Positions 1 to 14,200 of a stretch of 64,000 nt of DNA are shown here, one piece after another. This DNA is from Zelopaecilomyces penicillatus (taxonomy: Eukaryota > Ascomycota > Sordariomycetes > Hypocreales > Pseudodiploosporaceae), in the NCBI GenBank assembly GCA_005765155.1, contig VCCP01000004.1, forward strand, positions 4,836,001-4,900,000. Direction: 5' to 3'. Each line of letters begins with the position of its first letter. Position 1 is the stretch's first letter. The notes below the pieces were generated by a model. That model was not told the origin of the DNA. It ran no database searches and saw only the letters and a list, made by a program, of their open reading frames with translations. The position numbers were made by a program, and so were the translations under genes.

Positions 1-1622
1 TGACAAACGATGCGGGTCATTTTGTTATCCGAGCACCGCTTGATTTCGTACCAACGCATGTTAGAGTGCTGGCCAACGAAAAGCTCTCCGCCGTGCAGGA
101 GATTAAGATTATTGAGCCTTTTGGTGTTAGCCTGATCAGCGATATTGACGACACCATCAAAATGTCCAACATCTTGGGAGGGGCGAGGGAAATCTTCCGG
201 AATACATTTGTGCGCGAGCTTGCGGATCTCAGTATTGAGGGTGTCAAAGAATGGTACAGTGACATGCACGCCATGGGTGTTAGCATTCATTACTGCTCCA
301 ACAGCCCGTGGCAGTTATTTCCCATGCTGGCAACATTCTTCAAGCTTGGCGGTCTCCCGCCCGGATCTCTCCATCTTAAACAATATTCGGGAATGCTTCA
401 GGGTATTTTCGAGCCTGTGGCGGAGAGAAAAAAGGGCACTCTAACCCGTCTTTTGAAAGACTTTCCGCATCGAAAGTTTCTCTTGGTAGGGGATAGTGGA
501 GAGGCTGATCTGGAAGTCTACACGGAACTGGCAATGGCAAACCCGGGTCGGGTGTTGGCCGTCTTCATCAGGGATGTGACGACACCCGAGGGGACCGGTT
601 ACTTCGAGCAGTCCTTTGATATGTCAAGGCACAAAGCATCGAGCATGACAATGAACGATGGCAGATCGATTAATGCAGAACCCAAAGTCCGACAGAATTC
701 TGCACCAGGACCAATAAACGAGGGAAAAGCTCCGGTTGGTCCTATGATGGGAACCTTGATTGACTTCTCTGACGAGCCTGAGGAGATGAAAGTGGACGAT
801 GCTGCAACATTAGAACAGATTAAGAATGGGAACTTGAGACGTAGTACAACGGCAGGTGAACTTCTTGCACGCAAACCAGCACCACCACGGCCGACCAAGC
901 CTGTATCTCTGAGGAGCTCTCCATCGCTTGTTGGTGCTACCAGTAACACAGTTGGGCTTGGATTATCAGGTGTCAAAGTGTCCCAGGACGCTGACCAGGC
1001 GCCACCAAAGCCCCCTCGGAAACCCGTTGGGAGTGGAGGAGGAAACCAACTCCTTCATCCGTTGTCACAGATACAAAACTCATCTCAACAATCTGTCCGA
1101 TCTGGTGTACAGAGCACGCAAAATGAGGATGGTGCAGGAGATCGTCCTCCACCGCCGCCACCACGACGGCGCGCGACCCCGTCGAACCTGAAAAATCTCA
1201 GCCCTCCCATGTTTAACCATAGTCGGGGTGCATCTTCCAATTCAGATGTTGACTTTGATCCCTTACCTCCGTCCGTGGCTTCTGTACCGGCAACAGGTAT
1301 GACATATTATCGGTCGAGCAGTCGATCTGGCGCGACATCCCCTACCGCATCACCAACGCTGGGCGCTCAGGGGGTGAATCGCAAGTTGGAGTTGTGGCGT
1401 CGTCGCGTAGCTAGAGCGCACGAACAGCTCGACCAGTTGGGTGTTTCTCTGTATACTTGGCGGAAGGGACAGGACGTTGAAGTGGAAGCGTTGGCGATTG
1501 TGAAGCAGACGCTAGATGAGTTGGAACAGGAGACTAAGAAGAAGGAGAAGTCTGTATTGAGGAAGAAGAAGCCACCAGCCCCGCCACCTAAGGATTCAAG
1601 AAGTGGTGGTCTGAGTAGGTGA
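1..1622 (+). CDS. APP1: App1-type phosphatidate phosphatase, 5'-truncated by the window edge
   Basis: The reading frame is already open at base 3 and runs 539 residues to the TGA at 1620-1622, so the true start lies off the left edge; no in-window ATG fits the family start. The visible part opens with the end of the App1 lipid-phosphatase region: the DIDDTIK motif (codons near 144-164) supplies the DxDxT catalytic acid pair of the HAD-like Mg-dependent fold, and LLVGDSGEAD (near 480-510) is the later acidic motif. Known family role: hydrolysis of phosphatidic acid to diacylglycerol at actin patches and endocytic sites. After about codon 200 the protein becomes disordered, with several Pro-rich stretches (850-1200) suited to SH3 partners, and ends in a short charged helical segment. 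It is tail-to-tail with the NRPS, 671 bp apart. The family call is firm; the exact substrate is taken from yeast App1. Confidence 0.9.
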   Translation, partial: TNDAGHFVIRAPLDFVPTHVRVLANEKLSAVQEIKIIEPFGVSLISDIDDTIKMSNILGGAREIFRNTFVRELADLSIEGVKEWYSDMHAMGVSIHYCSNSPWQLFPMLATFFKLGGLPPGSLHLKQYSGMLQGIFEPVAERKKGTLTRLLKDFPHRKFLLVGDSGEADLEVYTELAMANPGRVLAVFIRDVTTPEGTGYFEQSFDMSRHKASSMTMNDGRSINAEPKVRQNSAPGPINEGKAPVGPMMGTLIDFSDEPEEMKVDDAATLEQIKNGNLRRSTTAGELLARKPAPPRPTKPVSLRSSPSLVGATSNTVGLGLSGVKVSQDADQAPPKPPRKPVGSGGGNQLLHPLSQIQNSSQQSVRSGVQSTQNEDGAGDRPPPPPPRRRATPSNLKNLSPPMFNHSRGASSNSDVDFDPLPPSVASVPATGMTYYRSSSRSGATSPTASPTLGAQGVNRKLELWRRRVARAHEQLDQLGVSLYTWRKGQDVEVEALAIVKQTLDELEQETKKKEKSVLRKKKPPAPPPKDSRSGGLSR

Positions 1623-2293
1623 AGTTCAGGAGGTGAGGGGCATGGATGATGATGTGAATAGTAAGTAGAGCTGGGCCAGGTGCTGTTATATATGTAGCAT
1701 GTTGCATTTTTTTATCGATGATAGACTCGTGTGTACTGGTTGGGAGAAGCGCAGGCGTATACGGATTTTTCTCATTATGACATATTTACATGGGATCAAC
1801 GATTCGCCTACCCTGTATAATTATGGAGCGTTGAACTTGAACTTTTTTTGTGGCATGATGGTAGATTTTTCTTTGATAAAGCATGACTATAATACATAAT
1901 ATGTACTGATAAAAGAATCAAAAGATGACCAGTTACCCTATGACAGGAAAGTGTAGCTTCATTTTCTGCGTTGAGGCATTTCAAACACTGCTTTATCATT
2001 TGCAACATTTCTGTGGAATCAATTTGGTATAAAGCTTGGTGTATGACTCTAATGCAATTGTTTCAGTTACGGGAAAAGGGAGTAGACGTGTTATTTGTCG
2101 TATATGAAGAGTCTGAAGTAGCAAGTGCTACGATGCGACTAATGTCATTAACAGATCTACGATTTCACTTGTTTCATATGAATATGTTTTCGTGATTGTA
2201 TAAAATAGACAATTGAATTTATTTACTTATTAACATAGATAAATTTAAAAATAACCGCTCTCTATATACTTTCTTCATCTAATAAGCTCTTAT
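1623..2293. other. Intergenic, convergent 3' regions
   Basis: This AT-rich stretch lies between two converging genes. It holds stop-dense sequence and no coding region I can support. It probably carries the 3' UTRs and polyadenylation signals of the App1-type gene and the NRPS. Confidence 0.6.
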
Positions 2294-5200
2294 CTATCTA
2301 TGCTGACGCTTAATAATATCTTCTAAAACTCCCCCAGTCTGGCTGGAAGTGGATGATATGAACCCAATTCGGGTTAGGTATTGTACGTTGCCCCTGACTG
2401 CCTCCTGTACCAGAAGACGATTCTCCCTGCTATTGAACTCTTCAGCAGATGGAGAAGGTGAACCTAAACCTCCCAGGAAACTCTGGACCGGCCAGAGTGG
2501 ATGTTTGTGGCCAACTTTGTGCATTGATTCTAGAGCAAGCTGGCTCCAATCCTTCCAAGATAGTGGTTGGCATGGGGCATCTAGTTCAGGGTTGACGGCC
2601 TCCCAGAATTCACCAACAGTAATACCCGTTCGGATGTTGATGAATGACTCGATAGGACCTGTAGAAAAGATCTGACCAAGAATATTACTTGCTACTGTGG
2701 CCATGTCTGCGATACCCATCCAATGATGATCAGGCTCTACTGGATAAGCTTGTATACTTGCAGCTGTAGCGACGATTCTCCATATAAAATCATCGGTATT
2801 CGCAACCGCGTTTGGAGATGAGCCAATAATTAGACCTGGCTTGACAGTAGACAGCCGATTCTGCTCTGCCTGTACTTTGTCTAATATTTCGTTGATGATG
2901 CCTTCCGAGACAAACTTGGTTTGCGAGTAGCCATCAGAGCTGGCAAGGTGTGCTGCACTGATCGCGAGGTCTTTCCGAGGGTTGGTTGGCGCACCACCAG
3001 AAACAAACACAAGTTTCGGGTGGATGGGTGAGGATATGCTCAGCTTTGCCAGCATGGCTACTGACTCTGTGTTGGCTGCGGCAAGTTTATCGTAATCCGC
3101 ATGCCAATTTACAATCGCCCCGTTGTGAACAAATGCATCCACGTTGGTTGCAGATTTGGATACACCCTGTAAACGATCCCACTGGGTGCTGTCGAGGCCA
3201 AGGCGATGCTTGGATATATCACCAAGCCAGACCTCGATTTTGGCTTCATAAGTGTCATTCCACCATCCCATGATAGCCGCGGTTTTCTTGATGCGATCGA
3301 GTCCATCCAACTGTGAATTTGCCCGCACTAGGGTGATGATTTGACCAACAGTTTCTGATTGTAGGAGTTGACGCAATATCTCTATACCAAGATAACCAGT
3401 AGCTCCAGTTAAGAGGACAGTGGCGGATATTGGCAATGTTGTCATGGGGTGCTGAATTAGGGTCTCTGGTCGCCTGGCCCATGTTGAGTTTGATACCGAT
3501 GAAATCCTGGCCATCAGGTCAACTGTAGGTGACTTCTCAATAGACTCGCCTGTCTGTGAATTCTCGATGAATTCGGCTATGGAGCAAATTGTCGTGCGCT
3601 TGCTATTAATAATAGAGCGCGCAAGCAATACACTAAACTTCTCACGAACACGCTTAGAGAGAGTCATGATCATGATTGAGTCGCCGCCCAAGTGATAAAA
3701 GTTCTCATCTGCACTAATTGTTTCTGCAGGCATATCAAGCATCTCTGACCATTGGGCACGAACCCACAACTCTATACTTGTCGAGCAGTCACGGAAAGGG
3801 GCAGATTTTGTAGATGAATACACCATCAGATCTTCCATCCCGATTTTGGCTGCGTGGTCCAATATCGCCTTTCTGTCGAGCTTTCCAGAAATGCTATATG
3901 GAATGCTCTGAATGGGAATAAAGTAGTCCGGAACCATGTGCGTGGGCAACTCTGAGGACAGATGAATCGCCAGTTCAGAAAAGACTTGTCGAGAGCTCTC
4001 TGTGATCTCTGAAAAAACGGGCTTCCCACCAATGCCCACATCAGTTTGGACACCGTGGAATTGAACAAAGGCAGCAAGCAAATCTTGAGATGGGCGTTTG
4101 ATCACATCCACCACAGCTTGACTAATCTCTGTATACTTGGACATTCGATGCTCGATTTCCCCAAGCTCGATACGCATACCTCGAATCTTGACCTGTGTAT
4201 CCTTTCGGCCATAGTATCTAATAGTGCCATCAGGGTTATAAATGCCTAGATCGCCAGTCTTGTAGAAACGGTTCCAGAATCTCGATTCACGGTTGGGGGC
4301 CCATACTGGAAGAGAAGAAACTATTGCTGATGCTGTCTTTTCCTGGTTGGCAAGATATTCCCGCATTAGATTTGGGCCTTGAATGACAATTTCGCCCACG
4401 ACACCGGTTGGTGCAAGTTTTTGAGCATCATCAGGGTCAACAAGCCAGCAGAGGCCACCAACAGAACGACCAATGGTCAACTGGGACTCGTCAATGGATT
4501 TCCACTCATGAAAGGCACCAAAAACACAACTTTCGGTAGGACCCCAAGCGTTAATCAGGCGAAGCTTGTCAAACCATGACTCAAAGAGATCGCGGCTGGG
4601 GGCCTCGCCGACAAGTAGAAGTACTTCTAGACTGGGAACATCATCGGGTCGAAGTGTTCGTGCAAAGGATGGGGTCAAAAGTGCCCAGGTAACACGCGCT
4701 TCGGTGATATAAGTTGCCAGCGAGTTCATCTGCATATCCCATGATGGGATGCAAATACAAGCACCCGTGATGAGTGGTGCAAAGATCTCAGCTACACATG
4801 CATCGAAGACAAAAGAGGCAAACTGGAGCATTCTGACATCAGAGGTTATACCCATTCGCCTGGTGACTGTGGTATGGCTACTGCATAGAGCGGCGTGCTC
4901 TATTATTACACCTTTTGGAATACCGGTAGTGCCAGAAGTGAATATGATGTAGGCAATATCTCGAGAGGAGACCATGACTGCCGGAACTTTGTCACTATTC
5001 TTGTCTGCCAACTGAGCATCCAATGCAACATCGACTTCTAACACATTTGGAAAGAGTCCAGAAAATTTGGAGGCATTTATAGGAGACACAAGAGCCAAAG
5101 AAGAATTGGTCTGGCTAGTAATCTGTTGATGACGTTCAGTGGGATGAGATGCGTCCAGGGGAGTCCAAGCTGCGCCAGCCTTGTTGATGGCGAGAATAGC

Positions 5201-8200
5201 AACCACAAACCATGCGGATTTCTCAAAAGAGACATGAACCAAATCACGAGCTTGTACACCAAGATCGTCGATGAGATAGTGCGCTAGCCTGTTAGCAGCG
5301 CGATCAAGATCTCTGTAGGTGAACTCGGCATCCCAAGCAGAGATGGCTGGGGCATCGGGGGTAGCTCTGGTTTGTTTCTCAACCAGCCGATGAATACAGT
5401 CCTCAACAACGTCAGGAATATCACTGTTAGCAGCCAATGAATTATCAAGATCCCATTGGCATGCCATAGAAATAGAACCGAGTGTTGTTTTGTCTTGGAC
5501 TAAAAGCTGCCGGACAACGTGCTCAAACTGGAATGAGAGGCCCTGAAGCTGACGCTCAGCTAGAACATCATTGTCATAGATAAGCACCAATTCAACATGA
5601 TCATCATAGAGGTGAGCTTGCGCGACGAGCGGATAGTTGAGATAGCCTTCAAGCAGTTCCTCTGTTTGAATATCCTTGACAGTAGCGAGAGCCAAGATGG
5701 CATCTTCATCGCCGTTACCAGTCGATGTAATATGCTGGATAGGTTGAACGGTAAGCAGACTTGTAAAATCACAAGCATTATTTGCTTCAGTGTTGAGCTT
5801 TTGAATATTCTGCAGGCCGAACTGCTCATACGCAACCATTTCGGAGGCTTGAGTCTGAATATCCTCCAGAAAACTTGACAGAGATTGTTCTCGGTTTAAT
5901 CGAATACGAGCAGGTACGGTGGCAACCACAGCACCAGGCATACTATCAAGCCCAGGGACTGGTGCATGTCGACCAGAAACAGTCACACCAAAGCAGATGT
6001 CATCTGTATCACTGTAACGCCCTAACACAATGGCCCATGCAGCTCGGAAGATTGTGGCTTTGGTAATTGAGGAATTGGTCGACTTAGGGAACTGGACTGT
6101 GTGATTCAACACTCCAATCGTCTGTTTGGAAGACTTGGTGATGTCCTTTGCAGGCGGGAATGCAGCACGCTTAGCATTGTTCAGTTGAGCAGTCCAGTAT
6201 TCTCTGGCGGCGCTAAAGTCAAGATCTAGAGTGTATTTGACGAAATTGGAGTAGGGAAGAAGTGAAGGAGCAGCCGTGCAGTGATAGATAGAATGAAAAG
6301 TTCCTAGAACAAGAGGCAACGTCCATCCATCAAATATGGAGTGGTGTACACTCCATACGAAATACTTCTCATGACCTTCGGAGACAATCGCATAATATGA
6401 TAGTGGTGTACCGTATCCCATCGTTACATTCTTTGGGTTCAGGATAAACGAGCGTAAATCGTCTGCTAGCAGCCATTGCACAGGCTCCTTGACAATAGCC
6501 TGGATAGCAGCGCCATCTGTTAGAACGATCCGAGTTCGAAGGTTGGTGCATGCCTCAACAGTCTCTTCCCAAGCAGCTATAAATCGTGGAATATCAACGC
6601 TTGGGGATAGTCGGTAGATGTACTTGGCAACATAAAGGCCAGGCTGTTTGGCAGTGAGAGCCATGAGACCTTGTTGTAAAGAGGTGCAAGGATATGCGTC
6701 CTCGACCTGGGTGGTCTCGGGCAATTCGCACAAAGTTCTGATCATATTTTCAACACCGTCCACTGCATCGCTGGATATCAGGCTAAAGGGCTGAGTCTCA
6801 TATGATACCATTGTCTCCACAGCGTCAGCTGCAATGGCCATTTGCAAAAGGCGAGGGTCCTTGAAGATTGTCGCAACTGTTAGAGTGATGCCACTACGCT
6901 GAGCTAACGATACAAGCTGGATTGCGCTTATCGAATCGCCACCGACACGCAAAAAGCTATCGCTTTTACTAATCTCTTCAGACGGAATTCGCAGGACCTC
7001 AGCCCACAAATCTTTAAGCTTGAGCTCCATTGGGGTAGTAGGAGGCTCGTGTTTGCCTAAGCTGGGCATATGCATGAAACGTGTGCGGTCGCGCAATGAA
7101 ATGCCATGTGCTTGAGTAGAAAGAGCACGACGATTAACCTTGCCAGATGTGGTTTGTTCAGGCTTACCATCAAAGATGAGATATGCTGACGGAATCATAT
7201 AAGATGGCAGCACCATTCCCAAAGAGGTATCCATGAATTCGATCAGATCTTGCATCTCTCTCGTGATATTCTCCGCCAAACAGACAGTCTGGTCTGGGGA
7301 TGAACCACCGTCAGTTGACCACAGGAACGCCATTAGACTGTCGTGGCTCTCATTAGTTCTGACCAACTCAACCATGGAGCTCATATCGCTAGGAAGAAGC
7401 TCTTGTATGCGTGATTCGATTTCGCCAAGCTCCACACGCTGGCCATGAAGCTTGACCTGAGTATCTTTCCGACCCATGTAATCAAACGTGCCATCAGCAT
7501 TGCGCCGCACCAGATCTCCGGTACGGTATGCTCGAGATTCCCCGGGAAGCCAATCAACATTCTTCATCCAGTTTGTGGCAGACTCCTCCGTACCATTAAG
7601 ATAACCGCGAGCCAGCATGGGTCCCTGGACAATGAGCTCACCAACGCACCCAACTGGAACCAGCTTCCGGCCATTGTTGGGTTCGACGACCCAAAATGCA
7701 CTGGAAAGCGGGTTGCCGAGATTGGTAGATGAGCATCCTGATTCGCCGATTAGGGAATTCCATGCGCAAATAGAGGCCTCGGCTGGACCATAAAGGCCAT
7801 GAAGCGAAACCGAGTCTTTCCAACGGTCTACACATCTCTTGCTGATAGATTCGCCGCCCAGGCAAACAACCTCGAGGGTAGGGACATCAGAGGGGGAGAG
7901 CAGGCCGGCAACAGTAGGTGTAAGGAAAACCCAGTTAGCTTGAGTAAAATTAATAGCTCCAGCAAGATCGTTGAGACGGGCGTGATCGGAGGGTATACAG
8001 ATACAACCACCTCGCATCAGGGTCACAAGGCAATCCAGAATACCAACATCAAAGGTATAGGCGGAAAACTGGAAAACCCGAGTACCCGGACCTATGTTAA
8101 GGTCGGAGCCATATGCATAGCTAGATGAGCAGATGCTGTTATGCTGTATAACCATACCCTTCGGCTTGCCCGTTGTGCCTGAGGTGAAGAGTACAACACT

Positions 8201-11200
8201 GGCATTATCCGGATTGGTGGCAGAAGTAACGCCTTCCGTGGGGCCTGATAGCGTGCGTACAATGGTCTCGTCAACCGTGAGTATATTAATGTCTAAGCCA
8301 TCAAATGCATCCTGACAGAAAGGGCTGGCAACTACCAACTTTGCCTTGGCAGATTCCAAGATAGTCTGAAGACGAGCCTTCGGTGCGGCAGGGTCAAGAG
8401 GAACAAACGCTCCACCTGCCACCTCAATAGCAACCATAGCGACTACCGCATATGCTGACTTGGGAAAGCATATGGGAACTAAGGATTCGGGACCCACGCC
8501 AAGATCTTGAAGTTTGAGAGCTAAGCGGGACACCAAGATACCAAGCTCGGCATAGGTAAAGTCCCCGTCCCAAGAGGTTATGGCTAGGCTATCGGGCCAG
8601 GCCATAATACTTCTTTGAATCTCCCAGTGAACACAAGTCTCGCTAGGGGGCTTGAGTCTCTGAGAGTCCACGGCGTGCTGCATATCCCAAGAACCTACAA
8701 GAGACACATCGTCCAGCAGCATGTTCTCGTCCCCAGTCAGTTGCGCCACAACATGAGCAATGTGATGTGAAAGGGCCAGCATCTGGGCCTCAGCAAGAAC
8801 ATTCGCATCATAAATGAACTTTTGCTGAATACTATCCTCGAGTAAACTGCTGATGAGAACAAGTGGGTAATTGAAGAAATTCTGCATGGCTTCCGCAGTG
8901 CTGGAACTTTCTGACCCGTCATCGGTGAATATTACTTTGTTTGGATCAGTATCAAATTGTATCTGGTCAGGAGGCTGAATGACGAGCAAGCTAGAGAAGT
9001 CGCAGCTTTCCCTAGCGTCCTGGCTAACCTTGGCGATATTTTGTAAACCATACTGCTCATAGGGAATCATAGAAGTGGCCTGGCTTTGGATTTCTTGTAG
9101 GAACTGCGAAACGGTAGCACCGTTGCGGCGATCAAGCTGAATTCGGACAGGCACAGTCGCAATCATAGGACCAGGCATGTTCTCGAGGCCCCTAACCGGC
9201 GCCTGACGTCCAGAAACAGTAGCCCCGAAAGTGATATCCTCGGTATCACAATAGCGGGCTAAAACAATAGCCCAAGCAGCTCTGAGAACGGATGCTCTTG
9301 TAAAAGATGATGTATTAGTTGAGCTGGGGAAAGCAATGGACGTAGTACACACTTCTGTGACAGTCTGGCGGCCAGCATCAACGGGAAGCTGACGAGGCGG
9401 GAATGTAGCCCTCGTGGAACCAGCAAGCTTTTGTTTCCAGAAGTCCGCTGTGACGGAGCGTTCGCTCTCTGTGACATATCTGATGAAGCCAGAATAAGGT
9501 TGTAGAGTTGAGTTCTCAAGCTGAAGATCGAAATACACGGAATAGAGGGTTCTGTGAATGATGGAGATAACCCAGCCATCGTAGATAGAGTGATGAGCTC
9601 CTAGTGCAAAGTAAACATTGTTATTCTCACGAATGATGCTATACCAGCAAAGCGGCGAGCCATAGCCCATGCTGACAGGTGTGTTGATGGTGTCGATAGT
9701 GTGGTTCTCGGCAGATAGCCACTGCTTGTCATCCTTGATCAGCACCTGAGTGGCAATGCCATTGACAAGAACGATTCTTGTGCGCATATTGCCACAGAGC
9801 TCTACTGTGCGGTCCCAAGCATTCTGAAAACGTTGGATGTCTATATTTTGGTATATGCGATAGACATGCTTCGTGATATAGGATCCAGGCTGTTTGACTG
9901 TCAGAGCTATGAGGCCTTCTTGTAAAGGAGTACAAGGATAAGCGTCCTCGATCTGGGCGACGTCGGGTAATCCACATTGATTCTGGACAGCAGCTACAAT
10001 GAAATCCATATCCTTTTTACCGCCGGGCATGAGGCTGAAAGGTACAGTCTCACGGGCAATTAATGCATCTGCACTCCCTGCTGCGACAGCCATCTGAGAA
10101 AGTCGGGGTCCTTGGAAGATAGCCAAGACAGTCAGGCCAATATCGTGACGCTGGGCCAAGGACACAAGTTGAATAGCGCTAATTGAATCGCCACCTAGAC
10201 GTAAGAAGCTATCATGTCTACCGATATCCTTAGCTGAAACTTTAAGAATCTCGGCCCATAGATCCCTGAGCTTGAATTCCATCTGGGTACTGGGCGGCTC
10301 CGTCTTTCCAACATCAGGAGCGAAGCGAGAGCGTTCAAGGAGTGAGATCCCATTAGCCTGAGACAGTAGAGCACGACGGTTGACTTTTCCTGAAGTGGTC
10401 TGCTCTGGCTTGCCATCAAAGACAAGATAGGCCGAAGGAATCATATAAGACGGCAGGACCTCACCCAGCGAATTATCAAGATAAGAAATGAGATCTCGTG
10501 TTGCCTGTGCAGTACCCTCTGCTAGACACAAAGTCTGGGAGCTGTCACCATCAGTCTTCCACAAGAATGCCAAGAGGCTGTCATGAGTATGAGAATCGTC
10601 GGCCTTGACTAAATCAACGATGGCGCTCATGTTTTTGGGTAGCAGCTCGTGGATTCGAGATTCAATCTCACCAAGCTCAACGCGCTGCCCATGAATCTTG
10701 ACCTGAGTATCTTTACGGCCCATATAGTCAAATGTACCATCAGCGTTGCGACGGACCAAGTCGCCGGTTCGGTAAGCTCGCTTGGGGCCCTGGGCAGGAA
10801 GCCAGTCAGCGTCGTCTATCCAGTTCGCTGAAGCCTCTGATGTGCTGTCGAGATATCCACGTGCCAGCATGGGGCCTTGGATAATGAGCTCGCCAATACA
10901 CCCAATAGGGACAAGGGTTCGAGGATTGTCAATCTCAACAACCCAAAAGGCACTGGAGATGGGATAGCCAAGATTGGTTGGGCGTCCAATTCTTCCAACA
11001 TCGGAATTCCAGGCACATATGGAAGCCTCTGCAGGGCCGTAAAGACCGTGCAACGAGACAGAATCCTTCCAACGATCAATGGTCTTCTTGTTGAGAGCTT
11101 CTCCACCCAAACAGACAACTTTGAGACAAGGAACAGCAGCGGGCGATAATAAGTCAGCTACTGTTGGTGTCAAGAAGACCCAGTTAGCCTTGGTGGTATT

Positions 11201-14200
11201 GATAGCTCCAGCAAGATCATTAAGTCGGGCATGATCAGAGGGAATGCAGATACAGCCTCCTCTCATCAGAGTTACAAGACAGTCTAACACACCGATATCA
11301 AAGGTGTACGCAGAAAATTGAAAGACACGACTGCCAGGTCCGATTCCTAAATCGGCTCCATAGGCATTGCTGGATGAACAAATACTATCGTGTTGGATAA
11401 CCATTCCCTTTGGTTTCCCAGTGCTTCCAGAAGTGAAGAGCACGACGCTAGCATTGTCTGGTTTTGTTTCAGCGCAGACAAACGCCGCGGAAGAATCTGT
11501 AAGTGTAGATAATAATTCTTCATCGACTACAAAGACATCCACGCCCAGATCTTGGAGCATTCCAAGGTTACCTGCGCCAGCAATGACCAGTTTGGCTCGA
11601 GTGTCATCCAGAATACCTTGTATTCGGGCCTTGGGGGCTGTAGGGTCAAGCGGTACAAACGCTGCTCCTGCCATCTCAACCGCAACCATCGCAATAACTG
11701 CCAGGGAAGATTTAGGGAAGCATAGTGGAATTAATGACTCGGCACCGATACCAAGAGCTCGGAGCTTGAATGCTAAACGTGAAGCAAAAGCGCCAAGTTC
11801 AGCGTAGGTAAGCTCCCTGTCCCATGATGAAATTGCGATATCACCAGGTCGAGTCTCAATGTTGTGCTGAATCTCCCAATGAATGCATGATTGGCAGGCA
11901 GGGCTAAGCCTTTGAGAGCTTATTGCTTGTTGGATATCCCGTGGACTGACGAGGGAAACATCACCCAATACCGCACTATCATCAGCGACCAACAGCTGTT
12001 GAACAACATGGCTGATATGGTCCGCAAGCGCATGCATCTGTGTCTCTCCTAAGACCTCTGTATTGTAAAAGAGTTGCTGCTGGATGCTGTCGTCCAAAAT
12101 GTTACTTATGAGCACAAGCGGGTAGTTGAAGTAGTTTTGCATCCCTTCTAGTGTTTTAGCCTCTTCTAGCTCGTCTTGTATGAGGATTTTCTTGTTTGGA
12201 TCATCGGATAGTATTTGAGCAGGGAGCTGAATAACAAGCAAACTGGAGAAGTCGCAAGTCTCCCGCGCATCCTGGCTGACCTTGGCTATATTTTGCAACC
12301 CAAATTGCTCATAAGGGATTGTAGAGGTAGCTTGGCTCTGGATTCTTTGAAGGAACTGAGAAATAGTGACGTTGCGATCAAACTTCACTCGCACAGGGAT
12401 CGTTGCAATCATAGGACCCGGCATGCTCTCAAGATTGGTAACTGGAGCCTGGCGACCAGAGACAGTGGCACCGAAAGTGACATCATCTGTATCGCAATAA
12501 CAAGCCAGAACAATAGACCAGGCAGCTCGTATGATTGATGCTTTTGTAATTGAGGTCTTGCTCGAACTTGGGAAAGGGATAGTCGTGGTGCAGAGCTGTG
12601 TAGTAACAGTAGAGGTGGTAATGGAAGCTTGGCGGGTTGGGAAATCCGCTCGCTTTGACTCAGCAAGCTGTTGTCTCCAGAAGTCTGCTGTACCAGGTAG
12701 ATCAGTTCCAACTATGTACTTAATAAAGCCAGAGTAAGGCTGGAGAGTCTGGTGATCTAAGTCGAAGTAGTTAGAATGAAGCGTTTTGTGGAGGATGCCA
12801 AACGACCAGCCATCATAGATGGAATGATGAAGCCCCCAGACAAAAAATGCATCATTTCCTTCATGAACAATGCTATACCAGCAGAGGGGAGATCCATAAC
12901 CCATGGTCAAGTTGAGCGTAGAGTTATTGACAGTCTGTATATTACCATCTCCAGTGGAGACCCACTGTCCATCACCTTTGATCAAAACCTGAATGGCAGT
13001 GCCGTTGATAAGGACGATTCTGGTGCGCATGTTACTGCAGAGCTCCACCGTACGATCCCAAGCAATCTTGAGGCGATCGAGATCAACATCTTTCGAGATA
13101 CGATAGACGATTTTGGCAATGTATGAACCAGGCTGCTTTGCGGTAAGAGCTATTAGACCTTCTTGTAAAGGGGTACAAGGGTATGCATCTTCAACGAATT
13201 GGTCATCAGCAAGGCCATACTTTTGTCGAAACTCATCACTGAGAACCTGTTCACGAACTGTACCAGATAGCAAACTAAAGGGAGGAACTATTTCTCCTTC
13301 CTGTTGGGTGGTGGATGATGTGTTGCTTAGGGTAGCTTTGGATGCCATGGCTAGCAGTCTAGAATCGTCAAAGACATCGCCGACACTTAAGCAGATGTTC
13401 TGCCGGCGCGCTGCCGAAACTAGACGGATAGCTGCAACAGAATCGCCACCAATTTGCAAAAAACTGTCATCGCGGCCTATGGAGTCGGCAGGAATGTTGA
13501 GGATCTCTGCCCAGAGCGCCTGAAGGCTGCACTCCATGAGAGTTTCTGGTATCTCCTTTGCGCTGCTGATGAGTGAGTACATAGCCTGCTCCTGGACAGT
13601 CAGGGCTGCGGATTTTCGCTTGAGAGACTTGCGGTCCAGCTTGGTTGATACGAGAGTAGGCATGTAATTGCATGGGATAAACATCGTAGGCACCATATAT
13701 CTGGGGATGATGGTACCTAGCTTGCTAATCAAACTGCTGATTGCAGCTTGCATGTCGCCTTCTAGCGGAAGGAAGATATCATCACCAGCATCGAGCCTAG
13801 ATTCATCATTGAAACAAATATAGGCGATCAGGTTGGAGGCCGCGTCTGTTTTGATAACATCTACTGCGATCTGCCGAACACCACTCAGATGGCGCTTGAT
13901 ATGCTGCTCTATTTCACCGAGTTCTACACGAAGACCACGAATCTTGACTTGTGTATCCTTTCGACCGTAGTATAGGATATCACCGTTCATATTGTATGAC
14001 CCCAGGTCACCGGTCCGGTAGAAGCGGTTCCATAAGTTGGACTCGGCACGAGGAGCCCACGCCGGCAGCGAAGAAACAACAGCAGCAGCAGTCTTTTCCT
14101 CGTCTCCAAGATATCCACGGAGCAGGTTTGGACCTTGCAAAACAATCTCACCAACAACACCAAGAGGAGCCAGCTGTGTGCAGTCATCAGGATCAACGAT

